Source: DASZIT01 sp963709665
Lineage (GTDB): Bacteria; Actinomycetota; Acidimicrobiia; Acidimicrobiales; RAAP-2
Length of the DNA: 64,000 nucleotides
NCBI GenBank assembly: GCA_963709665.1
Contig: CAVPWU010000005.1
Span: 1 to 64,000, forward strand
Direction of reading: 5' to 3'
Shown here: positions 51,659 through 60,100 of the stretch, piece by piece
Numbering within the stretch: position 1 is the first letter of the stretch
How the letters are laid out: every line of letters starts with the position of its first letter
Notes under the pieces: model-generated
The model's input: only the letters and a program-made list of their open reading frames with translations
Told to the model about the DNA's origin: nothing
The model's database searches: none
Translations under genes and position numbers: made by a program

Positions 51659-51676
51659 CCCCCGATCCGTCGGGGG
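51659..51676 (-). other. Hairpin in the 5' leader of the HtrA gene
   Basis: CCCCCGA and TCGGGGG form a perfect 7-bp stem with a 4-nt loop, 20 nt before the start codon. It could affect mRNA stability or translation. It matches no riboswitch class that I know. Confidence 0.4.
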
Positions 51677-51746
51677 TCGGCTCTCCTTGACGACCATTCC
51701 AACAGCAGCGGCTAAACACCTGATCAACGCCAGATATGAGTTCCCT

Positions 51747-51765
51747 AAGAAACCCGCCCGGCGGG
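51747..51765 (-). terminator. Intrinsic terminator of lysS
   Basis: On the minus strand CCCGC-CGG-GCGGG is followed by TTTCTT, 17 bp after the lysS stop. It is one of the few terminators in this window with a T-rich tail. Confidence 0.65.
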
Positions 51766-51781
51766 GGCCCGGTCCCCCGGG

Positions 51782-53317
51782 TCAGCCGGAGGCCTCGGGG
51801 CGCAGCATCGGGAACAGGATCACGTCGCGGATGGCCTCCACCTCGGCCAGCAGCATCACCAGCCGGTCGACGCCCAGGCCGATCCCCGAGGTGGGCGGCA
51901 GTCCGTACTCGAGGGCGCGCACGAAGGCCTGGTCGGCCAGGTGGGCCTCCGGATCCCCCTGGGCCACCGCCACCGCCTCGGTGGTGAACCGGGCCTGCTG
52001 CTCCTCGGGGATGTTCAGCTCGCTGTACCCGTTGGCGAACTCCTTGGCATCGATGCACAGCTCGAACCGGTCGGCCATGGTCGGGTCGTCCGGGCTGCGG
52101 CGGGCCAGGGGCGACACCTCCACCGGGAAGCCGACCACCAGCACCGGGTCGGTGACCCGGGGCAGCAGCACGGTGTCGTACAGCTCGAAGATGAGCTTGC
52201 CGGAGCCCCACTCGGGCAGGAAGTCGACGTCGTGCTCCTTGCACACCGCCCGCACGTCGTCCACCGGGTCGCCGGGGTGGAGGCGCCGACCCACCACCTC
52301 CTCCAGCCAGTCGAGGAGGGGACGCCGGGGCCACGGCGGGCTGAGGTCGATGGCCCGGCCGCCCACGGTGACGTCGAGCCGGCCGATGGCCGCCCGGGCG
52401 GCGGCCAGCACCAGCCGCTCGGTGAGGGCCATCCCGTCGGTGACGTCGCCGAAGGCCTGGTAGGCCTCCAGGGCGGTGAACTCGGGGCTGTGGCGGGTGT
52501 CGATGCCCTCGTTGCGGAAGTTGCGGGCGATCTCGAAGACCCGCTCGTAGCCCCCCACCACCAGCCGCTTCAGGTAGAGCTCGGGGGCGATGCGGAGGCT
52601 GAGGTCGATGTCCAGGGCGTTGGAGCGGGTGAAGAACGGCCGGGCCAGCGCCCCGCCGGCCTGGGGCTGCAGCACCGGGGTGTCCACCTCGACGAACTCC
52701 TCCGCCACCAGGGCGGCCCGGAGGGCGGCGATGGTCCGGAACCGGATGTCGAACACCCGGCGGCTGTCCGGGTTGGCCAGCAGGTCCACCTCCCGCTGGC
52801 GGTAGCGGGTGTCGGTGGCGGTCAGCCCGTGCCACTTGTCGGGGAGCGGCCGCAGCGACTTGGCCAGCAGCCACAGCCCGGTGACGTCGACCGACAGCTC
52901 CCCCCGGCGGCTGGTGACCACCTCGCCCTCGGCCCCCACCCAGTCCCCCAGGTCGACGACGCCCAGTACGGCGGCGGCCTCCTCGGTGAGGGCCGACTGC
53001 TGCATCAGCAGCTGGATCGGCCCGGAGACGTCCTGGAGGGTGGCGAACGAGAGCTTGCCGTGGCCGCGGAGGCTGGTGAGACGCCCGGCCAGCCTCACCG
53101 TCTCGCCGGTCCGGACGTCGGGGGCCAGGTCGCGGTGGCGCCCGTGGAGGTCGGCGGCCAGGGCGGTGCGGTCGAAGCGGACCGGGTAGGGGTCGATCCC
53201 CTGGTCGACGAGCACCTGCCGCTTCCGTCGGCGGTCGGCACTGAGCCCCTCGAGGACCGACGCCGGGGTGGGCGGGTCGACGCCGTCGGGCTCGGTCGGA
53301 CTGGACTCGGTTGTCAC
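51782..53317 (-). CDS. lysS: Lysyl-tRNA synthetase, class II
   Basis: Protein of 511 residues from a GTG with GAAGAGG upstream. An N-terminal OB-fold anticodon-binding domain (TVRLAGRLTSLRGHGKLSFATLQD) is followed by the class II catalytic core: motif 1 in FVEVDTPVLQ, motif 2 in FRNEGIDTRHSPEFT, motif 3 in GIGLGVDRLVML. The motif ELYLKRLVVGG is intact. A 25-residue N-terminal extension is not conserved. Charges tRNA-Lys. A tRNA-Lys gene lies 168 bp upstream in the opposite direction. The enzyme lacks the MprF-type membrane domain seen in some actinobacterial LysX proteins. Confidence 0.96.
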   Translation of the reverse strand: MTTESSPTEPDGVDPPTPASVLEGLSADRRRKRQVLVDQGIDPYPVRFDRTALAADLHGRHRDLAPDVRTGETVRLAGRLTSLRGHGKLSFATLQDVSGPIQLLMQQSALTEEAAAVLGVVDLGDWVGAEGEVVTSRRGELSVDVTGLWLLAKSLRPLPDKWHGLTATDTRYRQREVDLLANPDSRRVFDIRFRTIAALRAALVAEEFVEVDTPVLQPQAGGALARPFFTRSNALDIDLSLRIAPELYLKRLVVGGYERVFEIARNFRNEGIDTRHSPEFTALEAYQAFGDVTDGMALTERLVLAAARAAIGRLDVTVGGRAIDLSPPWPRRPLLDWLEEVVGRRLHPGDPVDDVRAVCKEHDVDFLPEWGSGKLIFELYDTVLLPRVTDPVLVVGFPVEVSPLARRSPDDPTMADRFELCIDAKEFANGYSELNIPEEQQARFTTEAVAVAQGDPEAHLADQAFVRALEYGLPPTSGIGLGVDRLVMLLAEVEAIRDVILFPMLRPEASG

Positions 53318-53450
53318 GCTGACGGCCTCTTCCCCGGATGTACCCGCTACCCCGACCCCTGCCCGTCCGGGCGGCGCCGTCATCTTACGCCGACCTCCCC
53401 CGGTGGGCGGGAGGCCCCCGGCCCCCGTGCCGGGGGGCCGGTTGGCTCCG

Positions 53451-53479
53451 TTGACGGTGCCGGGGCCCCTACCTATGCT
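53451..53479 (+). promoter_or_regulatory. Promoter of tRNA-Lys
   Basis: TTGACG (53451-53456) and TATGCT (53474-53479) are separated by 17 bp, the best sigma-70-type promoter in the window. With the usual distance, transcription would start at about 53486, which is the first base of the mature tRNA. Confidence 0.75.
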
Positions 53480-53485
53480 GCCCGG

Positions 53486-53558
53486 GCGCCCCTAGCTCAA
53501 CGGTAGAGCAGCAGATTCTTAATCTGCAGGTTGGGTGGTTCGAGTCCCCCGGGGCGCA
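53486..53558 (+). tRNA. tRNA-Lys (anticodon CTT)
   Basis: Acceptor GCGCCCC pairs with GGGGCGC. The D-arm is GCTC-AACGGTA-GAGC, and the anticodon arm GCAGA-TTCTTAA-TCTGC carries CTT. The T-loop TTCGAGT is canonical, but the 5' T-stem side reads GGGTGG where GGGGG would pair perfectly with CCCCC, so the T at 53536 looks inserted; without it the tRNA is a standard 72-nt molecule. CCA is not encoded. The gene for its synthetase is divergent next to it. Confidence 0.92.
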
Positions 53559-55123
53559 CGCAGTGGCGGTCCCGACCCGGGGAGGGCGGCGGCGAACAGC
53601 TGGCGGAGGGCGGCCACGTCCTCGGGCACCGGGTCGAAGGAGAACGACGACCGCTGGAGCGCCCGCCGGGCGCCGGGTGGACGGGCCGCCCCCGGCCCGG
53701 CGTCGGCGAGGGGGCGGCGCAGCCCGGCGCGGAGCCGCCCGGTGGCCGACAGCCGTTCGGCCAACGGCAGGGCGGCGATCCGGCCGGCCGTGGCGACCAG
53801 GTGGTCGAGGTCGTGGGCCACCCGACCCCGGTCGATGACGAACGGCCGCAGGGACCGGCAGTCGGCCACCGCCGCACCGGCCAGCTCGAGGTGGCCGGCC
53901 ACCCGGCCGGGGGCCATCCGCCCGAGCGGGCCGAGCGCCCGGCAGGTCTCGACCACCGCCCGGGCGGCCAGGGCGTCGACCAGCGGGTCGTCGTGGCGGG
54001 GGTCGGCCTCGGCCAGCGTCACCGCCCGCCGTGCCGAACGCCGGGCCTCGGCCGCCCGCCCGAGGCGCGCCGCCGCCCGGGCCCGGCGCGCCCACGCCGC
54101 CGGGAACCCGGGGTCGGCCCGGGTGGCCCCCCGGAGCCGGCGCAGCAGGGTGGGGGCGTCGACCCGGTCGGCATAGACGTCGGCCCACCAGCAGGCGTCG
54201 CGGGCGGCGAAGGGACGGAGTCCCGGGTGGTCCCGGCCGGCGGCGGTCAGCTCGGCGAGGGACGCCTCCACCACCCCCCGCTCGGTGCCCCCGGGGGCCA
54301 GCTCGTCGAAGCGGGTGACGGTGCCGCACCCCAGCATGGCGGCCAGGCCGCTGAAGGCGCTGTGCGGCGGCCCCACGATCCGGCGGCACCGGGACAGGAG
54401 CAGGATCTCGGCGAAGGCCTGTTGGGTCGGGGTGAGGCCGTCGAGGCGGGGGAGGACGTCGTCGACCAGGTGGACCCGGCCGTAGCGGCCGCGCAGCCAC
54501 CGGGCGTACCCCGGGTGGTCCGAGCAGAGCAGCACCGGGGCGTCCCGGCGCCGGCACTCGACCAGCGCCGCCCCGATGGACGAGGTCGGCAGGTACTTCT
54601 CGTGCCACATGCCGTTGGACCAGGGGCCCACCACCGTGTCGCCGGCCCGGACGTGCAGGCCGGTCCACGCCTCCCCCTCCCCCCAGCCGGCACAGAACTC
54701 CAGGACCGGCCGGAGGGCGTCGGCCCACCCCACCCCGGCGAAGGCGTCCCGGAAGCGGGCCCGGGCGGTGTCGGCGTCCTCCACCTGGGCGGTGAGGATC
54801 TCGAAGGGCCCCGGGACGTCGATGAAGGGCGGACGGGCCGGGTGGGCGGCGAGATGGGCCTCCCGGTCGAGCACCACGGCGGCCACATCGTCCCCGATCA
54901 GGGCGGTCCGACCGTCGAGATCGCCCTCGTCGAGCCGGTGGGCGGCCAGGAACGGGGGGGCGAACAGCTGGGTGGGGTCGTTGATCTGGCGGTCCGGGCT
55001 GGCCGGCCACACCAGGCCGAACCGCCAGCCGTAGAGGTCGGCCAGGGCCATGGCGTTGCACAGGGTGCCCAGCCGGCCGGCCAGCTGGTCGAACCGCCGG
55101 CTGACCACCTCCGGCTCGGTCAC
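53519..55123 (-). CDS. Putative fucosyltransferase-like protein, 3' end antisense to tRNA-Lys
   Basis: Protein of 534 residues from a GTG that overlaps the GDP-fucose synthase stop (GTGA). The N-terminal 300 residues resemble nucleotide-sugar glycosyltransferases of the fucosyltransferase-like group: AGRLGTLCNAMALADLYGW, then LHVRAGDTVVGPW (a donor-binding HxR-like motif), VLLCSDHPGYARWL and CRRIVGPPHSAFSGLA. The remaining 200 residues are Ala/Arg-rich helices, perhaps TPR-like. Coupling to GDP-L-fucose synthase supports a fucosyltransferase but does not prove it. The frame runs 40 bp into the tRNA gene on the other strand before a stop, so the last 13 residues or so may be an artefact of another indel. 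Confidence 0.6.
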   Translation of the reverse strand: MTEPEVVSRRFDQLAGRLGTLCNAMALADLYGWRFGLVWPASPDRQINDPTQLFAPPFLAAHRLDEGDLDGRTALIGDDVAAVVLDREAHLAAHPARPPFIDVPGPFEILTAQVEDADTARARFRDAFAGVGWADALRPVLEFCAGWGEGEAWTGLHVRAGDTVVGPWSNGMWHEKYLPTSSIGAALVECRRRDAPVLLCSDHPGYARWLRGRYGRVHLVDDVLPRLDGLTPTQQAFAEILLLSRCRRIVGPPHSAFSGLAAMLGCGTVTRFDELAPGGTERGVVEASLAELTAAGRDHPGLRPFAARDACWWADVYADRVDAPTLLRRLRGATRADPGFPAAWARRARAAARLGRAAEARRSARRAVTLAEADPRHDDPLVDALAARAVVETCRALGPLGRMAPGRVAGHLELAGAAVADCRSLRPFVIDRGRVAHDLDHLVATAGRIAALPLAERLSATGRLRAGLRRPLADAGPGAARPPGARRALQRSSFSFDPVPEDVAALRQLFAAALPGSGPPLRAPRGTRTTQPAD

Positions 55124-56058
55124 GCCGGTTCGGTCGGCCGCTGGTACGACGCCACCAGCTGGCGGAGCCCGTCCTCGAGGGCGACGGCGGGGGTGAAGCC
55201 GAGGGCGTCCCCGGCCCGGGCGGGATCGAGCCGACGCCGCGCCTGGCCGTTGGGCTGCGAGGTGTCCCAGCGGATCGCACCGGTGAACCCGGTGAGTCCG
55301 GCCAGGAGGTCGGCCAGGTCCCGGATGGAGATCTCCGAGCCCGACGACACGTTGACCGGCTCCGCCCCGTCGTAGCGGGCCAGGGCCAGCCGGCAGGCCC
55401 GGGCGCCGTCGGTGACGTGGAGGAAGTCCCGGGTGGGGCTGCCGTCCCCCCACAGCACCACCTCGGGTCGCCCGGCGTCCCGTGCCTCCTGGAAGCGCCG
55501 GATGAGCCCGGGGATGACATGCCCGGTGTCGAGGTCGAAGTTGTCCCCCGGGCCGTAGAGGTTGGTGGGGATCAGGTAGACGATGTTGGTCCCGTACTCC
55601 TGGCGGTAGGCCTGGGCCTGCACCAGCAGCATCCGCTTGGCCAGGCCGTAGGGGGCGTTGGTCGGCTCGGGGTAGCCGTCCCAGAGCTGGCTCTCCCGGG
55701 TGGGGGTGGGTGCCTCGCCGGGGTAGGAGCAGGCGGTGCCGACCACCAGGACCTTGGCCACCTCCCGCAGCCGGCACGCCTCGAGGAGCTCGATCCCCAT
55801 GATGGCGTTGTCGTAGAAGAACCGTCCGGGCCGGCGCCGGTTGGCGCCGATGCCACCGACCACCGCCGCCAGGTGCACCACGGCGTCGGGGGCGACCCGC
55901 TCGAGCAGGCCCCGGATCGCCGTCGCCTGCCGCAGGTCGCCGTCGGCCCGCCCCACCCCGACCACCTCGGCGCCGGCGGCGGCCAGCTCCCGGGTCAGGT
56001 GGCGGCCGAGGAACCCGGTCCCACCGGTGACCAGGACCCGCTGTCTGGAGAGATCCAT
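55120..56058 (-). CDS. GDP-L-fucose synthase (NAD-dependent epimerase/reductase)
   Basis: Protein of 312 residues, extended SDR. Cofactor loop VTGGTGFLGRHL, HLAAVVGGIGANRRRPGRFFYDN (a GDP-fucose synthase hallmark), the catalytic GTACSYPGEAPTPTRES and YGLAKRMLL, LIPTNLYGPGDNFD, and the substrate region DFLHVTDGA. It converts GDP-4-keto-6-deoxymannose to GDP-L-fucose with NADPH. The partner GDP-mannose 4,6-dehydratase is not in the window. It lies directly upstream of the putative fucosyltransferase with a GTGA overlap. A different deoxyhexose product cannot be excluded from sequence alone. Confidence 0.9.
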   Translation of the reverse strand: MDLSRQRVLVTGGTGFLGRHLTRELAAAGAEVVGVGRADGDLRQATAIRGLLERVAPDAVVHLAAVVGGIGANRRRPGRFFYDNAIMGIELLEACRLREVAKVLVVGTACSYPGEAPTPTRESQLWDGYPEPTNAPYGLAKRMLLVQAQAYRQEYGTNIVYLIPTNLYGPGDNFDLDTGHVIPGLIRRFQEARDAGRPEVVLWGDGSPTRDFLHVTDGARACRLALARYDGAEPVNVSSGSEISIRDLADLLAGLTGFTGAIRWDTSQPNGQARRRLDPARAGDALGFTPAVALEDGLRQLVASYQRPTEPA

Positions 56059-56062
56059 CCGG

Positions 56063-56977
56063 TCACGCTACCGGCGGCACGGTCTCCGGGCCCCGGGCGG
56101 GGGCCAGCCGCTCCGGGCGGGGCGGGCGCGGCGTCATGTGGGGCGGAGCCCAGCGGGACAGCAGCACCACGCCGGTGCACAGCACCCCGAGGGAGAGCAC
56201 CTGGGCCACGATGGCGGCCGGGGAGTGGTTGAGCTGCTCCCCGAACAGCTCGATGCCGATGGCGATGCTGGCCAACGGGTCCACGATCAGCAGGGCCGAC
56301 TGGGAGGCGGCCAGGGGGCCGGCGGCGAAGGCGGCCTGGAGGATCACGGTGCCCAGGACCCCGCTGGCGATCGCCGCGTAGGCCGGCCAGTGCACGAAGA
56401 GCCCGGACCAGCCCTGGTGGGCGAGGACCTCGGTGGCGGCCTTCACGAAGGCGGCGTCCACCGCCCACACCAGGGCCGCCGCCGCCCCCAGGAGGGCGGC
56501 CCGTCGGGCCGGCGAGCCCCACCGGCTGAGGACCACCAGGGCCACGACCAGCACCGCCCGGGTGGACAGGGCCACCACCCAGGCGGCGGCGGTGGGCCGG
56601 CCGTGGCCCTCCTGGGGGTCGGCCACCACCAGGAACCCGACCAGCCCGGCGCAGAGCAGGCCGGCGGCACCCCAGGTCCGGGAGGCGATCCGGTCACCCA
56701 GCCACAGCCGCTGGAGTCCCAGGGTGAAGATCAGCTCGGTGACCAGCAGCGGCTGCACGGTGGCCAGGGTCCCGAAGTAGAGGGCCAGGGCGGTGAAGAC
56801 GAAGGTCCCGATCATGCAGGCCATCCCGGCCAGCCACATGGGTTGGCGGACCAGGTAGAGGGCGGTCTGCCACCCGGACCGCTCGGAGGTGGCCCCGGTC
56901 ACGTTGGCCAGGCGCTGCAGCACCGACACCAGGGCCTGGCTGAAGGCGCCGAGGAGCGCGAAGACGACGCTCAGCAC
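56063..56977 (-). CDS. DMT-superfamily (EamA-like) transporter
   Basis: Protein of 304 residues and nine to ten hydrophobic helices from a GTG start. It begins VFALLGAFSQALVSVLQRLAN and has FGTLATVQPLLVTELIFTLGLQRLWLGDRI, the transporter repeat motif, mirrored in the second half by AGPLAASQSALLIVDPLASIAIGIELFGE. These two related halves are typical of drug/metabolite transporters, with some likeness to magnesium-transporter-like NIPA members. The C-terminal 25 residues are proline-rich and cytoplasmic. Substrate unknown. It ends 4 bp before the GDP-fucose synthase gene and may be in the same operon. Confidence 0.83.
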   Translation of the reverse strand: MLSVVFALLGAFSQALVSVLQRLANVTGATSERSGWQTALYLVRQPMWLAGMACMIGTFVFTALALYFGTLATVQPLLVTELIFTLGLQRLWLGDRIASRTWGAAGLLCAGLVGFLVVADPQEGHGRPTAAAWVVALSTRAVLVVALVVLSRWGSPARRAALLGAAAALVWAVDAAFVKAATEVLAHQGWSGLFVHWPAYAAIASGVLGTVILQAAFAAGPLAASQSALLIVDPLASIAIGIELFGEQLNHSPAAIVAQVLSLGVLCTGVVLLSRWAPPHMTPRPPRPERLAPARGPETVPPVA

Positions 56978-57161
56978 GGCGTCAGTGTCCCGGCCATTCC
57001 GACTCCCTCCGGTGTCCCGGCCCCGGCGACCGCCGTGGGCCGCTGCCCCACCCCATGGTGCCAGGGGCCGGGGTCACCGGTCGATCACCGGTCCAGGACC
57101 TCCCGGGCCGGCGGACCGCCCCGCCCCCCCCGGTGCGGGGAGCGGGGCCCACCGGTGCGTG

Positions 57162-60100
57162 TTAGCTGGCCGACCCGAAGAAGCCGGCGTTGCCGAGGGC
57201 GAAGACCCCCCCGTCACCGCCCACCAGCCAGTAGCCCTTGCCGGTCGGGGTGGCGGCCATCCCCACGATGGGCTGGGCGAGCTTGGTGGAGCCCAGGGAT
57301 CCGAAGAACCCGGCGTCCCCGAGGCTGAAGATGCCGCCGTCGGAGGCCACCATCCAGTAGCCCCGGCCGTCCGGGGTGGCGGCCATCCCCACGATGGGCT
57401 CGTTGAGCGGCTGGCCGCCCATCGACCCCTCGAAGCCGGCGTCGCCGAAGGCGAAGATGCCGCCGTCGGAGGCCACCATCCAGTAGCCCCGGCCCGCCGG
57501 GGTGGCGGCCAGGCCCACGATCGGCTTGTTGAGCGGCTGGCCGCCCATGGAGCCGTGGAAGGCGGCGTCGCCGAAGGCGAAGATGCCGCCGTCGGAGGCC
57601 ACCATCCAGTAGCCCCGGCCGTCCGGGGTGGAGGAGATCCCCACGATGGGCTTGTTGAGCGGCGTGGAGCCCATGGAGCCGTAGAAGCCGGCGTCCCCGA
57701 AGGCGAAGATGCCGCCGTCGGAGGCCACCAGCCAGTAGCCCTTGCCACTCGGGGTGCAGGTGATGCCCACGATCGGCTTGTTGAGCGGGCCGCTCAGCGA
57801 GCCCTCGGCGGTGGCGTTCCCGAAGGCGCTGACCTGGCCGGTGGGGGTGGCGATCCAGTAGCCGGCGCCGTCGGGCGTCGAGGCGATGATGCTGCCCCCG
57901 CTGCCCGCCCGCTGGACGGTGGCGTTGAAGGTGATCCCGGCCACCCCGGTGGGGGTGGCGACGACCGTCACCGCACCGGCGTAGGGGCCGGCGGCCAGGG
58001 GCACCGAGGCCTCACCGGCGGCGTTGGTGGTGGCCGAGGTGGCCCCGAGGACCGCCGAGCCGCCGGTCACCGCGAAGGTGACGGCGTCGCCGCTGATCAC
58101 GTTGCCCTGGGCGTCGGTGACCTTCACGGTCAGCGGCGCGCCGAACGGCTGGCTGTAGAGCGCCGTCTGGTCGTCGCCCGAGACGATGGTGACGATGGCC
58201 GGCGGCCCGTGGACCACCACCACGTCGGTGAAGGTGGCGGCCGGGAGGCCGGTGACGGTGGCGGTGGTGGTCACCGTGCCCACCGTCGACCCGGCGGTCA
58301 GCACCGGGGCGGTGGCGGTGCCGTTCGCCCCGGTGGTGGCGGTCACCGTGGTGGCCGCACCCGGGAAGGTGGCGGGACCGGAGACGACGCGGAAGGTGAC
58401 CGTGGTCCCGTCGACCGGGTTGCCGTAGGTGTCGACCACGTGGGCCGCCAGCCGGGTCGGGAAGGCGGTCACCGGGGTGGTCTGTTGGCCGTTGCCGGCC
58501 GCCGTGGTGACGGTGGCCGGGGCGCCGGCCACCACGGTGGCGGCGAAGCTGGTCCCGGTGGCGCCGCCGGTGTCGGCGACGGTGACCGACACCGGGCCGG
58601 CCACGGTGCCGGCGGTCAGGGTGGCGGCGGTGGCGGTGCCGTCGGCCCCGGTGGTCTCGGTGTCGGTGGTCAGGCCGCCCGGGAAGGTGGCCGAGCCGGA
58701 GGCCACCGTGAAGGTGACCGAGTCACCGCTGACCGGGTTGCCGTAGGCGTCGGTGACGGTGGCCACCAGGGGGTCACTAAAGGCGGTGGCCACGGTGGCC
58801 GACTGGTTGTCGCCGGAGGTGGCGGCGATGGAGCTGGCGGCACCGGCCACCACCACCACGTCGTTGAAGGTGGTGGACAGGCTGTCGACGGTGGCCGTGG
58901 TGGTCACCGGGCCGGCGGTGGTGCCGGCGGTCAGGGTCGCCGAGGTGGCGGTGCCGTCGGCCCCGGTGGTCTCGGTGTCGGTGGAGCTGCCGGCGAAGGC
59001 GGCCGAGCCGCCGGTGACCGCGAAGGTGACCGAGGCGCCGGAGACCGGGTTGCCGTAGAGGTCGGTGACGGTGGCCGACAGCGGGTCGCCGAAGTCGTCG
59101 GTGACGGCGGCGGTCTGGTTGTCACCCCCGCTGTCGGTGACGGTGGCCGGGGCTCCGGCCACCACGGTGGCGTCGAAGCTGGTCCCGGTGGCGCCGCCGG
59201 TGTCGGCGACGGTGACCGACACCGGGCCGGCCACGGTGCCGGCGGTCAGGGTGGCGGCGGTGGCGGTGCCGTCGGCCCCGGTGGTCTCGGTGTCGGTGCT
59301 CACGCCCCCCGGGAAGGTGGCCGAGCCGGAGGCCACCGTGAAGGTGACCGAGTCACCGCTGACCGGGTTGCCGTACTGGTCGGTGACGGTGGCCACCAGC
59401 GGGTCGGCGAAGGCGGTGGCCACGGTGGCCGACTGGTTGTCGCCGGAGGTGGCGGCGATGGAGCTGGCGGCGCCGGCCACCGCCACCACGTCGTGGAAGG
59501 TGGTGGAGAGGTCGTTCACCGAGGCGGTGACGGTCACCGGCCCGGCCACGGTGCCGGCGGTCAGGGTGGCCGAGGTGGCGGTCCCGTCGGAGGCGGTGGT
59601 CTCGGTGTCGGTGGAGCTGCCGGCGAAGGCGGCGGAGCCGTCGGTCACCGTGAAGGTCACCGTGGCGCCGGAGATCGGGTTGCCGTAGGTGTCCTCGACG
59701 GTGGCCACCAGCGGGCTGCCGAAGTCGGTGGTCACCACGGCGGACTGGCTGTCCCCCGAGGTGTCGGTGATGGTGGCCGGGGCCCCGACCACCACCGTCT
59801 CGCTGTAGGTGGCGGGGGTGGCCACGCCGCCCACCGTGGCGGTCACCGTCACGGCGCCGGGGGTGGTGCCGGCGGTGAGGGTGGGGGCGGTGGCGGTGCC
59901 GTCCACCCCGGTGGTGGCGGTGGCGGAGGTGGCCCCGCCCGCGAAGCTGGCCGGACCGCCGGTCACCGTGAAGGTGACGGTGTCGGCGTCCACCGGGTTG
60001 GCGGTGCCGTCGACCACGTTGGCGGTGAGGGCGGTCGAGAAGTTCTGGCCGACCACCGCCGTCTGGCCGTCACCGGCGGTGGCGGTGATGGTGGCGGCCG

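Noticed and set aside
57000..57161. Insertion sequence or attachment site near the ACCGGTGA direct repeats downstream of adhesin 2
   Set aside because: The repeats are 8 bp and local; there is no transposase, terminal inverted repeat or composition shift.
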